From assembly GCA_018000455.1 (NCBI GenBank), contig JAGNJW010000004.1, positions 62,001 to 126,000 of the forward strand: a stretch of DNA of 64,000 nucleotides, read 5' to 3'. Within the stretch, counting starts at the first letter, position 1. The number at the start of each line of letters is the position of its first letter. The translations under genes were made by a program, and so were the position numbers. The notes under the pieces were generated by a model. That model was not told where the DNA came from. It saw only the letters and a list, made by a program, of their open reading frames with translations, and made no database searches. Shown here in pieces: positions 47,497 to 57,506 of the stretch. This stretch comes from Acidobacteriota bacterium. GTDB taxonomy: Bacteria; Acidobacteriota; Vicinamibacteria; Vicinamibacterales; UBA2999.

Positions 47497-48582
47497 GTGC
47501 GTATCCTCTTCGCGGGCGGCGGCACCGGGGGCCATCTGTACCCCGGCATCGCAGTGGCCGACGAGCTGGTTCGCCGCGATCCGTCGACCGTGGTGTCGTT
47601 CGTGGGCACCCATCGGGGCCTCGAGAGCCGGGCCGTGCCGGCGCGCGGGCTGCCACTGGACCTCATCCGCAGCGCCGGGCTGAAGGGCAAGTCGCTCGGG
47701 GCGCTGGCCCGCGGGCTGGTGCTCCTGCCGCTCTCGGCACTCGATGCCTGGCGCGTGCTGTCGTCGCGGCGTCCGGATGTCGTCGTCGGCGTGGGTGGCT
47801 ACAGCTCGGGACCGGTGCTGCTGCTGGCGGCCCTGCGACGCATACCCACGCTGCTCATGGAGCAGAACACCGCACCAGGCTTCACGAACCGGCAACTCGC
47901 GCCCTTCGTGCGCGCTGCCGCCCTCAGCTACGACGAGACGCTGCGGTATTTCCCGGGCAAGGGCGTCGTCACGGGGAATCCCGTGCGGCAGGAATTCCTG
48001 CCGGCCCTGGAGACGGCCGATGACGTCGCGCCAGATGGCGGCGGAGAGGTGCGCGTGTTGATCATGGGCGGATCCCAGGGCGCGCGCGCCATCAACGACG
48101 CGATGATCGTCGCGGCGCCGCTCTTGGCCGGTCGCGGCCTGGCCGTCACGCATCAGACCGGCGAACGCGACCTGACGCGCGTTCGTCAAGGCTACGCGGC
48201 CGCGTCGGTGGCAGCCAACGTCGCAGCGTTCTTCGACGACCTGCACAGCCAGATGCGCGCGGCCGACATCGTCGTGGCCCGCGCCGGCGCGTCGACGCTT
48301 GCCGAGCTCACCGTGCTGGGCCGCGCGTCGGTGCTGGTGCCGCTCCCGACCTCTGCCGACGATCATCAACGCAAGAACGCGCGCGTGCTGGCGGCGGCCG
48401 GTGCCGCCGAGGTGATCGAGGAGGCGGAGCTGAAGGGCGGGCGCCTGGCAGAAACGCTGATCGCGCTGGCGGCCGATCCTCTGCGGCGGCGCTCGATGGC
48501 CGGCCGTGCCCGCGGGCTCGGGCGTCCCGACGCGGCGGCCCGCGTCGCCGACTGCATCATCGCGCTGGCGGGGGGGCACTGA
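47497..48582 (+). CDS. murG: UDP-GlcNAc:lipid I N-acetylglucosaminyltransferase MurG
   Basis: A 361-residue peripheral membrane GT-B enzyme making lipid II. FAGGGTGGHLYPGIAVA is the N-terminal diphosphate loop; VVGVGGYSSGP and LLMEQNTAPGFTNR are conserved; LIMGGSQGARAIND is the second glycine loop; VARAGASTLAEL and PTSADDHQRKNAR bind UDP-GlcNAc. The start is GTG (RILFAGGG). It precedes murC by 1 nt. Confidence 0.95.
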   Translation: MRILFAGGGTGGHLYPGIAVADELVRRDPSTVVSFVGTHRGLESRAVPARGLPLDLIRSAGLKGKSLGALARGLVLLPLSALDAWRVLSSRRPDVVVGVGGYSSGPVLLLAALRRIPTLLMEQNTAPGFTNRQLAPFVRAAALSYDETLRYFPGKGVVTGNPVRQEFLPALETADDVAPDGGGEVRVLIMGGSQGARAINDAMIVAAPLLAGRGLAVTHQTGERDLTRVRQGYAAASVAANVAAFFDDLHSQMRAADIVVARAGASTLAELTVLGRASVLVPLPTSADDHQRKNARVLAAAGAAEVIEEAELKGGRLAETLIALAADPLRRRSMAGRARGLGRPDAAARVADCIIALAGGH

Positions 48583-48583
48583 C

Positions 48584-50008
48584 ATGGTGCTCGGACGTAC
48601 CCGCCGCGTGCACTTCGTCGGCGTCGGCGGCATCGGCATGAGCGGTATCGCGGAGCTGCTCGTCAACCTCGGATACGACGTGTCGGGCTCGGACCAGGCG
48701 GCTTCGCCGACGCTCGAACGTCTGCACTCGATGGGCGTGGCGACGGCGGTGGGGCACGCGGCCGCCAACGTCGGCCCGGCCGATGTCGTCGTCTACTCCT
48801 CGGCCATCGAGCCCGACAACGCCGAGATCGTCGACGCCCGCGGCCGCCTCATCCCGGTCGTGTCGCGTGCCGAGATGCTGGCCGAGCTGATGCGCCTGCG
48901 GATCGGCATCGCCGTCGCGGGCGCCCACGGCAAGACCTCTACGACCTCGATGATTGCCCTCGTGCTCGAGCGCGCCGGCCTCGATCCCACCGCCGTCATC
49001 GGCGGGCGCCTGCGCGCCTTCGGCAGCAATGCCCGCCTGGGCCGCGGCCAGCACATGGTGGTCGAGGCCGACGAGAGCGACCGCTCGTTCCTGAAGCTCT
49101 CGCCGACGCTGGCCGTCATCACCAACATCGACCGCGAGCACATGGAGGCCTACGGCGGCTTCGAAGATCTGCAGCAGGCGTTTGTCGACTTCGCCAACAA
49201 AGTGCCGTTCTACGGCGCGGTCGTCGCCTGTGCCGACGATCAGGAGCTGGCGCGGATCCTGCCGCGGCTGACCCGTCGTGCCACCACCTACGGCATCGAC
49301 GCGCCGGACGTGGCCGTCGGCGCCACCGAGGTCACCCTGGCGGGATTCGGCAGCACCTGTAGCGTCGTGCATCGCGATCTGCACCACCGGCACGCTCCGG
49401 CAACGCCCCTTGGGCGGCTACGCCTGCAGGTGCCAGGCCGCCACTCGGTGTTGAATGCGCTGGCGGCGGTGGCGGTGGGCCTCGAGCTCGGCGTCCCCTA
49501 CGATGTCATCGCCAGCGCGCTCGAGGAGTTCGCCGGCGCCGAGCGCCGCTTCGAGGTGCGTGGCGCGGTCAATGGCATCACGGTGGTCGACGACTACGGC
49601 CACCATCCGACCGAGATCGCGGCCGTGCTCGCCGCCGCCCGGGCGGCGGCGCCGTCGCGCGTCGTGGTCGCGTTCCAGCCGCACCGCTATTCGCGCACCG
49701 CCCAGCTCATGCCGGACTTCGCCGCCGTTCTCGCGACCGCCGACGAGATCGTGCTGACCGACATCTACGCAGCGAGCGAGGCGCCGATCCCCGGCGTCAC
49801 CGTCGAGGCGCTCGCCGACGCGGTGAACCGGCGGCGCGCCCGCCCGGTCCTGGTGGTCAAGGCGCTCGCCGGCATTCCCGCCGCCGTTGCCGACCTGGCG
49901 CGTCCCGGCGACCTCGTCATCACGCTCGGCGCCGGGTCGATCGCCAGCGTGCCGGCTGCCATCACACGCGAGCTCGAGCGGCGGCATGCGACGGAGGCGC
50001 GGTCGTGA
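48584..50008 (+). CDS. murC: UDP-MurNAc:L-alanine ligase MurC
   Basis: A 474-residue Mur ligase that starts the peptide stem. HFVGVGGIGMSGIAELL is the UDP-binding domain; the ATP loop is VAGAHGKTSTTSMI; VVEADESDRSFL and NIDREHMEAYGG bind metal and substrate; VVDDYGHHPTEI and FQPHRYSRT are C-terminal marks. The ATG lies 1 nt after the murG stop. The next gene is ftsQ, so murB and ddl, often found between them, are missing at this site. Confidence 0.96.
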   Translation: MVLGRTRRVHFVGVGGIGMSGIAELLVNLGYDVSGSDQAASPTLERLHSMGVATAVGHAAANVGPADVVVYSSAIEPDNAEIVDARGRLIPVVSRAEMLAELMRLRIGIAVAGAHGKTSTTSMIALVLERAGLDPTAVIGGRLRAFGSNARLGRGQHMVVEADESDRSFLKLSPTLAVITNIDREHMEAYGGFEDLQQAFVDFANKVPFYGAVVACADDQELARILPRLTRRATTYGIDAPDVAVGATEVTLAGFGSTCSVVHRDLHHRHAPATPLGRLRLQVPGRHSVLNALAAVAVGLELGVPYDVIASALEEFAGAERRFEVRGAVNGITVVDDYGHHPTEIAAVLAAARAAAPSRVVVAFQPHRYSRTAQLMPDFAAVLATADEIVLTDIYAASEAPIPGVTVEALADAVNRRRARPVLVVKALAGIPAAVADLARPGDLVITLGAGSIASVPAAITRELERRHATEARS

Positions 50009-50880
50009 AGCCCGGCTTGCCCGTCCCCGCCGACAAGCGCTTCCGTCGCGCGCAGGTACGCCCGACTGGCCGCCGCGGTTTGCTATGGCGCCGCGCCAAG
50101 CTCGCGCTGAAGTCGATCGTGATGATGCTGGTAGCCGGCCTGGCCGTCTGGCGCGCCGTGACCCTGGTGACCGAGTCGCCGACATTTCGGGTGGCGCAGA
50201 TCGCCGTTCACGGCGCCGATCGGCTGTCGCGTGGAGAGGCGATGGCGCTCATTGGCGACCTGCGCGGCCAGAACATTCTCGCCATCCGGCTCGACGACTG
50301 GCGGCAGCGTCTCATGACGTCGCCGTGGGTGGAAGACGTTGTCGTGCGGCGGGTGCTGCCGAGCACGCTCGACGTCGTCGTGCGCGAGCGGACGCCGATG
50401 GGAATCGCGCGGATCGGCCGCGACCTGTATCTGGTGGATCAGCACGGCGCCGTCATCGACGAATTCGGGCCCAGCTACGCCGACCTCGATCTGCCGGTCA
50501 TCGACGGCCTGGCGCAGCCGCCGCGCGAGGGTCCACCGGTGCTGGACCCGGGCCGGACGGCGCTTGCCGCTCGCCTGCTGGCCGATGTGGCGGCGCACGA
50601 GCAGATCGCCGCCCGCGTGTCGCAGATCGACGTGCGCGACCATCGCGACGCGGTCGTGCTGCTCGACGGCGACACCGTGATGCTCAGGCTTGGCGACCGT
50701 GATTTCGCCGCCCGCCTCCAGGACTACCTGGACGTGGCGACGTCGCTCAAGGATCGGATGTCAACCATCGACACCGTGGACCTGCGGTTCGGTGAACGGA
50801 TGTACGTGCGCCCCGGGCGTGACGACCACGCCGCGGCGCTGGCCGCATCGCGCGATGCGGCGGGTCGGGGAGGACAGTAG
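50005..50880 (+). CDS. ftsQ: Cell division protein FtsQ
   Basis: A 291-residue bitopic protein. A basic cytoplasmic region of about 30 residues is followed by one transmembrane helix (about 36-54, IVMMLVAGLAVWRAVTLV). A POTRA domain (about 58-125: FRVAQIAVHGADRLSRGEA, PWVEDVVVRRVLPSTLDVVVRER) precedes the FtsQ beta domain, which has VDLRFGERMYVRPGRDDH. It recruits FtsL/FtsB and links FtsA-FtsZ to septal enzymes. The GTG start overlaps the murC stop (GTGA), and its TAG shares a G with ftsA. Confidence 0.9.
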   Translation: MKPGLPVPADKRFRRAQVRPTGRRGLLWRRAKLALKSIVMMLVAGLAVWRAVTLVTESPTFRVAQIAVHGADRLSRGEAMALIGDLRGQNILAIRLDDWRQRLMTSPWVEDVVVRRVLPSTLDVVVRERTPMGIARIGRDLYLVDQHGAVIDEFGPSYADLDLPVIDGLAQPPREGPPVLDPGRTALAARLLADVAAHEQIAARVSQIDVRDHRDAVVLLDGDTVMLRLGDRDFAARLQDYLDVATSLKDRMSTIDTVDLRFGERMYVRPGRDDHAAALAASRDAAGRGGQ

Positions 50881-52112
50881 TGGCACGAAGCGAGCGGTAC
50901 ATCGTGGGTCTCGACATCGGCACCTCGAAGGTGTGCACGGTGGTGGGCGAGGTGTCCGACGACGGCAGCCTCGACGTCATCGGCATCGGCGTGGCCGAGT
51001 CGAAAGGGCTCAAGCGCGGCGTCGTCGTGAACCTCGAAGCCGCCGTCGACTCGATCAAGAAGTCGGTCGAGCAGGCGGAACTGATGGCCGGCGTCGAGAT
51101 CGACGCGGCGCACCTGGCGATCAGTGGCCCCCACATCAAGGGGTTCAACAGCCGCGGGGTCGTGGCGGTGGCGGGCAAGAACCGCGAGATCACCAGAGAG
51201 GACGTTCGCCGCGCGCTCGACGCCGCCCGGGCGGTGTCGCTGCCGGCTGGCCGCGAGGTGCTGCACGTGCTGCCGCAGGACTTCGTCGTCGACGATCAGG
51301 ACGGCATCGGCGCGCCGGTCGGCATGACCGGCGCCAGGCTCGAGGTCAACGTCCACATCGTGACCGGCGCCACCACGTCCACCCAGAACCTCGTCTCGTG
51401 CGTGAACCGCGCGGGCATCGAGGTGAAGGAGATGGTGATCGGCCAGCTGGCCGCCGCCGAGGCCGTGCTGACGCCCGACGAGCGCGAACTGGGCGTGGCG
51501 CTGCTCGACATCGGTGGCGGCACGGCCGACCTGGCCATCTTCGAGCGGGGCGCCTTGTGGCACACCGCCGTGATCGGTGTCGGGGGCGACCATTTCACCA
51601 ACGACATCGCCGTCGGCCTGCGCACGCCGATTCCCGAGGCCGAGAAGGTCAAGCGCCGCGCCGGCTGTGCGCTCTCGGGCATGGTCGACGAGGACGAGAC
51701 GATCGAAGTGGCGAGCGTGGGCGGCCGCCGGCCACGCGTGATGGCGCGCCGGATCCTGTCGGACATCCTGCAGCCGCGCGCCGAAGAGCTCTTCCACCTG
51801 GCGTGGGACGAGATCAGCAAGGCGGGCTATGAGAAGTCGCTCAACTCCGGGCTCGTGCTGACCGGCGGCGGCGCGGTGCTCGATGGGCTCTCCGAAATCG
51901 CCGAGCAGATCTTCGACCTGCCGATGCGACGCGGGGTACCCGCAGGCGTCGGCGGCCTCGCCGATCACCTGAGCAATCCCGCCTGTGCGTCGGCGCTGGG
52001 CCTCGTGCTGTACGCCCATCGTCACCGCCAGCACGAAACCGCCGGCGTCGGTGGCGGCGCCCTTACCCGCATGGTCAGCCGGTTGCGAACCGTATTCAAG
52101 GAGTTCTTCTGA
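50880..52112 (+). CDS. ftsA: Cell division protein FtsA (actin-like membrane anchor of FtsZ)
   Basis: A 410-residue actin-fold ATPase. [19 protein letters not shown] is phosphate 1; the SHS2 (1C) domain follows ([15 protein letters not shown]); [14 protein letters not shown] is phosphate 2; [12 protein letters not shown] is the adenosine motif. The C-terminus [14 protein letters not shown] is the amphipathic membrane-targeting helix. GTG start with a 1-nt overlap to ftsQ; the stop shares the A of the ftsZ ATG. Confidence 0.95.
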   Translation: MARSERYIVGLDIGTSKVCTVVGEVSDDGSLDVIGIGVAESKGLKRGVVVNLEAAVDSIKKSVEQAELMAGVEIDAAHLAISGPHIKGFNSRGVVAVAGKNREITREDVRRALDAARAVSLPAGREVLHVLPQDFVVDDQDGIGAPVGMTGARLEVNVHIVTGATTSTQNLVSCVNRAGIEVKEMVIGQLAAAEAVLTPDERELGVALLDIGGGTADLAIFERGALWHTAVIGVGGDHFTNDIAVGLRTPIPEAEKVKRRAGCALSGMVDEDETIEVASVGGRRPRVMARRILSDILQPRAEELFHLAWDEISKAGYEKSLNSGLVLTGGGAVLDGLSEIAEQIFDLPMRRGVPAGVGGLADHLSNPACASALGLVLYAHRHRQHETAGVGGGALTRMVSRLRTVFKEFF

Positions 52113-53398
52113 TGGACGGATGGTTGAAACCTCAGGCCCACGAGGCCGACATGCAGAACGCACTCCGCCTCACGCTCGACGAGGAGCTGAGAAGCGGCGC
52201 GCGCATCAAGGTGGTGGGCGTGGGCGGCGGCGGCGGCAACGCCGTGTCGCGCATGGTGCAGGCCGGCCTCTCGGGCGTTGAGTTCATGGTGGCCAACACC
52301 GATGCTCAGGCGCTCAGGTCGAATCCGGCGCCGGTGAAGATTCAGATCGGCAGCAAGCTCACCAAGGGGCTTGGTGCCGGTGCGGATCCGAACGTCGGCC
52401 GGCAGGCCGCGCTCGAAGACACCGACGCGCTCATCTCGGCGCTGAGCGGCGCCGACATGGTGTTCGTGACGACGGGGCTGGGCGGTGGCACCGGGACTGG
52501 CGCCGCGCCCGTGATTGCGAGTCTTGCCACCGAACTGGGCGCGTTGACGATTGCGGTCGTCACCAAGCCCTTCAAATTCGAGGGCAAGAAGCGCCTTCTT
52601 CAGGCGGCGCACGGTCTCGAGGCGCTGCGCGACTCGGTCGACACGGTGATCACGATCCCGAACGAACGGCTGCTCACCGTCATCGACCGTCAGACGTCGA
52701 TGCTCGACGCCTTCGTCACGGCCGACGACGTCCTGCGGCAGGCGATTCAGGGCATCTCCGATCTCATCCTGGTGCCGGGCATCATCAACCTCGACTTCGC
52801 CGACGTGAAGACCATCATGCAGGGGATGGGCGTGGCCATGATGGGCACGGCGATGGGCGATGGCCCGACGCGTGCCATCGATGCTGCCAACCGCGCCGTG
52901 TCGAGCCCGTTGCTCGAGGACGCCAACGTCAACGGCGCGCGGGGTGTCATCGTCAACGTGACCGGCGGCCCCGACATGTCGCTCATGGAGGTGAACGACG
53001 CGCTGTCGATCATCCAGGAGGCCGCCCACGAAGATGCCAACATCATCTTCGGGGCGGTCGTCGATCCGGAGCTCACGGGCAAGGTGAAGATCACCGTGAT
53101 CGCCACGGGGTTCGAACTCGCGCGCTCGGGCCGCACGATTCCGGCCGCTCCGTCCACGACGCCCGTCGATCTGTCGAACTACGCCGCGCACCTGCGCACC
53201 GGCGCCGGCGTCAACGCCATCAACGCGGCTCCCGCGCCGCGCACCAGCATCACCCGGCGCCCGTCGATTGAAATGCCGATGCAGGGGCGGGCGATCGTTG
53301 GCGGCGTGCCGCTGGCCGAGACCTACCTCGAACCCGGGGAGGTGGATCTCACCGTCGAGCTCGACGTGCCGGCGTTCCTGCGACGGCAGAACGAATAG
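52112..53398 (+). CDS. ftsZ: Cell division protein FtsZ (tubulin-like GTPase)
   Basis: A 428-residue GTPase forming the division ring. [16 protein letters not shown] binds guanine; the tubulin signature is [13 protein letters not shown]; the T7 synergy loop is [17 protein letters not shown] Pro/Ala-rich linker leads to the C-terminal peptide [12 protein letters not shown] that binds FtsA. The N-terminus has about 30 extra residues (MDGWLKPQ onward). The ATG overlaps the ftsA stop by 1 nt, and ftsZ ends the cluster. Confidence 0.96.
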   Translation: MDGWLKPQAHEADMQNALRLTLDEELRSGARIKVVGVGGGGGNAVSRMVQAGLSGVEFMVANTDAQALRSNPAPVKIQIGSKLTKGLGAGADPNVGRQAALEDTDALISALSGADMVFVTTGLGGGTGTGAAPVIASLATELGALTIAVVTKPFKFEGKKRLLQAAHGLEALRDSVDTVITIPNERLLTVIDRQTSMLDAFVTADDVLRQAIQGISDLILVPGIINLDFADVKTIMQGMGVAMMGTAMGDGPTRAIDAANRAVSSPLLEDANVNGARGVIVNVTGGPDMSLMEVNDALSIIQEAAHEDANIIFGAVVDPELTGKVKITVIATGFELARSGRTIPAAPSTTPVDLSNYAAHLRTGAGVNAINAAPAPRTSITRRPSIEMPMQGRAIVGGVPLAETYLEPGEVDLTVELDVPAFLRRQNE

Positions 53399-53460
53399 GG
53401 AGCACTACGGGACGCATCTGACTCTACGGACCCACTGGGCCAGGAGGAGTACACTACGAG

Positions 53461-53480
53461 CGGGGACCATACCGTCCCCG
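53461..53480 (+). promoter_or_regulatory. Hairpin just upstream of the radical SAM start codon
   Basis: CGGGGAC and GTCCCCG form a perfect 7-bp stem with a 6-nt loop ending 3 nt before the ATG at 53484. The only purine-rich ribosome site, AGGAGGAG, lies about 30 nt upstream, so this stem may bring it closer or hinder initiation. Confidence 0.4.
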
Positions 53481-53483
53481 CCC

Positions 53484-55229
53484 ATGGCCCACACCGATCA
53501 GCGCACCGCCGCCCGTCAGACACTCGCGCGCGAAGTTGGCTTCGTGCAGAAGCCGCACGTCGACAAGATGCGCGTCGGCCTGGCGTTTCCCAATACCTAT
53601 TTCGTCGGGATGTCGAACCTCGGCTTCCAGACGGTGTATCGCCTTTTCAACGATCACCCAGGCACCGTGTGCGAGCGGGTGTTCCTGCCTCCCAAGCAGG
53701 AGCTCCAGGCGCTGGTTGCCCAGGACGCCCGGCTCGTCACGATCGAGTCGCAGACCCCGCTGAACGATCTCGACGTGCTGGCGTTCTCGGTGTCGTTCGA
53801 GTGGGACTACACCAACGTGCTGACGATGCTGCGCCTGGCGGGCCTGCCGCTGCGCGCCGCCGATCGCAACCACCGCCATCCTCTCGTCGTCATCGGCGGC
53901 GCCGTGACGTTCGTGAACCCGGAACCGCTGGCGCTCTTTGCCGACGTCGTCGCCGCCGGTGAGGGCGAGGTGCTCGTGCCGTCGCTGCTCGAGGCCGTGG
54001 CCGAGGCCACCTCGCGCGACGACCTGCTCAAGCAGCTCGCGACCCGGCGCGGTTTCTACGTCCCGTCGTTCTACGACGTGACCTATCGCGACGACGGCAC
54101 CATCGACGCCTACGTGCCGCGCGAAGGCACCGGGGCACCGCCGGTCGTCAAGAAGGCCGCCCTCAAGACGACCGAGGCCGTCGACCCGCCCTGCACGTCG
54201 ATCTTCACCCCCGATACGGAGTTCGGCTCGCGGTTCCTGATCGAGGTGGTGCGCGGGTGCGCCAACTTGTGCCGCTTCTGCTGGGCGGGCTACAACTACC
54301 TGCCGGTGCGGGCCTTTCCCACCGACCGCATCCTGGAGCTGGCCGAGGCAGCCCGCACGCACGCCAACCGGGTCGGCCTCGTGTCGATCGCCCTCTGCGA
54401 TCACCCTGACATCGAACTCATCCTGACGCGGCTCTCGGAGATGGGCTACTCGATCAGCCCGGCTTCGCTCAGGCTCGACGACCTCACGCCCGCCATCGTG
54501 AACCTGCTGAGGCAGAGCGGTGAGCGCACGCTGACCATCGCGCCGGAAACCGGCTCCGATCGTTTGCGCCGGGTCATCAACAAGACGGTGACCAACGACG
54601 AGATTGTGGAGAAAGCCGACCTCATCTTCTCGAGCGGCTTCGAGAATCTCAAGCTCTACTACATGATCGGGCTGCCTACCGAGACCGACGACGATCTCGT
54701 GGCGATCCGCGATCAGACGGTGCAGTTGCGCGACATCATGTTGAAGCACGCCGTGGGCCGCGGGCACGTCGGCCGGATCGTGGGCAGCGTGAACCCGCTC
54801 GTGCCCAAGCCCGGCACCAGCTACCAGTGGCTGCCGATGACCGACACCAAGGAGATCGAGCGCAAGATGAAGCGCCTGCACGCGCTCGTCGACAACATCG
54901 ACCACGTCTACTTCTCGATCAAGAGCGAGCGGCACTCTTACTATCAGGCGCTGATGTCGCTCGGCGACCGCCGCGTCGCGCCGGCCATCGAGGCGGCCGA
55001 GCGCAACGGGGGGCAGTGGCGCGCCGCCGTGCAGGAATCCGGCGTCGACGCCGAGTTCTACATCTACCGCGACCGCTCGAACGACAAAATGCTGCCGTGG
55101 GACATCATCGACGGTGGCATGAAGGACAACTTCTTCAGGAACGAACTGGAGAAGGGCCTGCGCGGCGAGTGGACGCTGCCGCCAAAGCGGCAACAGGAAA
55201 ACGCCCGCCTCCTGCCGATGCTCTCGTAG
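53484..55229 (+). CDS. Radical SAM protein with N-terminal B12-binding-type domain
   Basis: A 581-residue enzyme resembling the uncharacterised B12-binding radical SAM family (TIGR03960-like). RVGLAFPNTYFVGMSNLGFQ and CERVFLPPKQEL begin a cobalamin-binding-type domain (about 30-200, with VVIGGAVTFVNPEPLALF and GEGEVLVPSLL). The [4Fe-4S] motif is RGCANLCRFCWAG (CxxxCxxC). The SAM-barrel marks include TIAPETGSDRLRRVINK and KLYYMIGLPTETDDD. The C-terminal DUF2344 domain often fused to relatives is not visible. The substrate is unknown. The ATG is chosen after an 85-nt gap from ftsZ. Confidence 0.87.
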   Translation: MAHTDQRTAARQTLAREVGFVQKPHVDKMRVGLAFPNTYFVGMSNLGFQTVYRLFNDHPGTVCERVFLPPKQELQALVAQDARLVTIESQTPLNDLDVLAFSVSFEWDYTNVLTMLRLAGLPLRAADRNHRHPLVVIGGAVTFVNPEPLALFADVVAAGEGEVLVPSLLEAVAEATSRDDLLKQLATRRGFYVPSFYDVTYRDDGTIDAYVPREGTGAPPVVKKAALKTTEAVDPPCTSIFTPDTEFGSRFLIEVVRGCANLCRFCWAGYNYLPVRAFPTDRILELAEAARTHANRVGLVSIALCDHPDIELILTRLSEMGYSISPASLRLDDLTPAIVNLLRQSGERTLTIAPETGSDRLRRVINKTVTNDEIVEKADLIFSSGFENLKLYYMIGLPTETDDDLVAIRDQTVQLRDIMLKHAVGRGHVGRIVGSVNPLVPKPGTSYQWLPMTDTKEIERKMKRLHALVDNIDHVYFSIKSERHSYYQALMSLGDRRVAPAIEAAERNGGQWRAAVQESGVDAEFYIYRDRSNDKMLPWDIIDGGMKDNFFRNELEKGLRGEWTLPPKRQQENARLLPMLS

Positions 55230-55235
55230 CGCTCG

Positions 55236-55577
55236 CTACCACGGCGTCGCGGCCGCCTCGTCGGCCGGGTCTGGCGTGTGGTCGTCGGTGGTCTCAGCCT
55301 CGAACTTCGCGTAGGCGCTCAGCACCAGATCGCGGATGTGATCCTGCGCCTTCACTTCGGTCAGCGGCCGCAGCAGCGCGAAGCTGCGCCGTTCACCGTT
55401 CACGGAGTACTGCCGCGCCGGGAACGTCACGTTGCGGCCGCTGCCGTTCCTGCGTTCCCACACCGCGAAGCCGAGAAGCTTGAGGCCGGCGAGCGGTCCC
55501 TCGGTGAAATGAAGTTCGGCGTCGGCCAGCTTGCCGACGGGGCTGCCCTTGTCGTTCGGAGTGATCTTGACCTGCAT
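55236..55577 (-). CDS. SpoVG-like small protein
   Basis: A 113-residue protein. ADAELHFTEGPLAGLKLLGFAVWERRNG, split over two strands, with VTFPARQYSVNGERRSF and HIRDLVLSAYAKFEA, follows the strand-strand-helix pattern of SpoVG: a basic FPSR-like segment and a final helix ending in VLxxY. SpoVG proteins bind nucleic acid and influence division or development. The resemblance is by pattern only. An acidic tail follows. It converges on the radical SAM gene (6-nt gap). Its start has GGCAGGAG upstream; about 190 nt to the next gene hold nothing else I can support. Confidence 0.6.
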   Translation of the reverse strand: MQVKITPNDKGSPVGKLADAELHFTEGPLAGLKLLGFAVWERRNGSGRNVTFPARQYSVNGERRSFALLRPLTEVKAQDHIRDLVLSAYAKFEAETTDDHTPDPADEAAATPW

Positions 55578-55765
55578 GGCTGTGCTCCTGCCGCCATTAG
55601 TTTTGATGAAGCGGCTGTGCCAGGTCAGTTCAACCGCCGTGCCACTGGGCGATCACGTCCGTTATCCACGATAATCCCCGCAGGCCCGCGGCGGCCACTG
55701 CGGCCGGCCCCGCCGCCGAGGGCAACCGCCGTTGCCACACCACGTCGCCATCCTGACGACCACGC

Positions 55766-56536
55766 ATGAGCTTGCCCACGCCACCTCCTGACTTCCACTG
55801 GACCAACGAGCCGTGGGGGCCGATGTTGCGCTGCCGGGCGCTCGACGGCGTCGCGCAACACGGGTTCACGTCGCGGCAACTGCAGTTGCGGCCCGGCGAA
55901 GGGGCCGGCGACGGCTGGGCGCGGGCGGCGGCGTCGGTTGGCTGCGCGCTGCCACGCATCGGTCGCGTGCGCCAGGTGCATGGCGCCGTCGTGCGGGTGG
56001 TGCACGTCAGCGAACTCGCCGCGCCCGTGCCCGACGCAGATGCCGTGGTCACGCGCGACGCCGGCACGGCCGTGGCGGTCGTGGCCGCCGACTGCGTGCC
56101 GATCCTGCTGGCCGACCCGGTCTCAGGTGCTGTGGCGGCGGTGCATGCCGGCTGGCGGGGCACGGCCGCCGACGTTGCCGGCGCCACCGTGGCGACGCTC
56201 ACGCGCGAGTGGGGCGTCGCCGCCGCGTCGCTCGTCGCAGCGGTCGGACCGAGCATCGGTCCCTGCTGCTACACGGTCGGTCCGGAGTTGCTGACGAGCT
56301 TCGAAGCAGCCGGCCACGCGAAAGGCATGCTTGCACGCTGGTTCACCCTTCTCGACGATCGCCTCGTGCTCGATCTGTGGGCGGCCACCCGCGATCTGCT
56401 GGAGGCATCCGGCGTGACATCGGCGAACATCCACGTCGCGGGCCTGTGCACGCAGACCCACAACGACGTCTTCGAGTCGTTTCGCGCCGACGGCGACCGG
56501 GCAGGACGCATGGCCGCGCTCATCGTCGCGCCGTAG
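55766..56536 (+). CDS. pgeF: YfiH/PgeF family polyphenol oxidase-like protein (peptidoglycan editing factor)
   Basis: A 256-residue DUF152 (laccase-domain) protein. HAGWRGTAADVAGATV, GPSIGPCCYTVGPELL and the C-terminal CTQTHNDVFESF with GDRAGRMAALI are the conserved metal/nucleoside site. E. coli YfiH removes wrongly incorporated L-serine from UDP-MurNAc peptides, and mammalian relatives are purine nucleoside enzymes. Location beyond ftsZ fits a cell-wall role, as in many bacteria. The ATG gives MSLPTPPPDFHW; longer frames upstream are absent. Confidence 0.9.
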   Translation: MSLPTPPPDFHWTNEPWGPMLRCRALDGVAQHGFTSRQLQLRPGEGAGDGWARAAASVGCALPRIGRVRQVHGAVVRVVHVSELAAPVPDADAVVTRDAGTAVAVVAADCVPILLADPVSGAVAAVHAGWRGTAADVAGATVATLTREWGVAAASLVAAVGPSIGPCCYTVGPELLTSFEAAGHAKGMLARWFTLLDDRLVLDLWAATRDLLEASGVTSANIHVAGLCTQTHNDVFESFRADGDRAGRMAALIVAP

Positions 56537-56569
56537 CGCGTCACGATGGCGGCTTGGCGTGGGCCCGGC

Positions 56570-57325
56570 CTACGGCGCGGGCGGGTCGGCGGGCGCGTCG
56601 TCGGATTTGGCCGGCGCGATCCAGTAAAGGATGCGCACGCAGCTCTCGCACTGGATGATCTGGTCGCCGGCGCGTATCTGATTGAAGAGATGCGGTCGCA
56701 GGCGCACGCGACAGGCCTCGCACAGGCCGTCGACGACGCGCGCGATCCCGATGCCCTTGCGTCCCTTGGCCACGGTCTCGTAGGTGGTGAGGAGCCGCGC
56801 CTCGATGGTCTTCACCAGCTCGGCGCGCGAGGCCTGCAGCCCGGCCAGCTCGGTCGTCACCGCGGCGGAGTCGGTCTCGATGGCGCTCTTCTCGGCGGCC
56901 ACTCGCTTCTTCTCGGCGGCGAGTGTGACCTCGGCGGCCTTGACCACGGCGGCCAGCTCGTCGCCCTCGAGCATGCGGCCGATTTCGAGCTCTTCGACGC
57001 GCTGCACTTCGGCCGAAAAAGTGGCGATCTCGTGCTGCAGGGCGTGGAATTGCTTGTTGTCCTTCGCCTGCATCAGCTGCTCTTTGTACTTCGAGACGCG
57101 CTGCTCGGCGACGGCGGCTTCCTTCTCGAGGGCACGTCGTGCGGTGACCGACTCCGCGAGCGCCGCTCTGGCTTTCTCGAGCGCCTCGGTCGCGCCGGCC
57201 AAGGTCGCGTCGAGGGCGGCTACCCTGCCGGGGGCATCGCTGAGCCGGCGCCGTGCGGCCTCCGCCCGTGTATCCAGATCCTGCAGGGCGATAAGAGCGG
57301 TCAGGGCGGGAAGCATCGGCGTCAA
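56570..57325 (-). CDS. Coiled-coil protein with C-terminal zinc ribbon (DUF164/CT398-like)
   Basis: A 251-residue protein. Residues about 15-180 form an antiparallel coiled-coil hairpin (alanine, leucine and glutamate heptads; the [13 protein letters not shown] segment is typical). The zinc ribbon has CEAC and, 22 residues on, CESC ([27 protein letters not shown]). Such proteins are widespread; a chlamydial relative binds secretion and sigma factors, but the general role is unknown. An inner ATG at 57316 is also possible. It diverges from the hut genes. Confidence 0.85.
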   Translation of the reverse strand: MTPMLPALTALIALQDLDTRAEAARRRLSDAPGRVAALDATLAGATEALEKARAALAESVTARRALEKEAAVAEQRVSKYKEQLMQAKDNKQFHALQHEIATFSAEVQRVEELEIGRMLEGDELAAVVKAAEVTLAAEKKRVAAEKSAIETDSAAVTTELAGLQASRAELVKTIEARLLTTYETVAKGRKGIGIARVVDGLCEACRVRLRPHLFNQIRAGDQIIQCESCVRILYWIAPAKSDDAPADPPAP

Positions 57326-57435
57326 GCATATCCCAGAGCATCTTCGGTTCCGGCCCTTGCACGCCTGCGAAGGCGGTCTGGGCCGCTACTGGGCTCGAAA
57401 ACCACGACGGGCCAGACCCGGTCCGACTCACCCTG

Positions 57436-57441
57436 TACAAT
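57436..57441 (+). promoter_or_regulatory. -10 box (TACAAT) of the hut operon
   Basis: TACAAT (5 of 6) lies 65 nt before the hutH GTG, in the otherwise empty 181-nt divergent region. No good -35 is visible at normal spacing, so activator help is possible. I see no clear HutC-type palindrome. Confidence 0.4.
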
Positions 57442-57506
57442 CACCGTGCCCGGGGTCGTGCCGCGCGGGACGACCGCGCCGACGGCGGCTTCGTGGCTGG
57501 AGTCCC

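Noticed and set aside
55630..55767. 45-codon minus-strand frame upstream of the SpoVG-like gene
   Set aside because: No ribosome site, motif or promoter supports it; it overlaps the pgeF start on the other strand.
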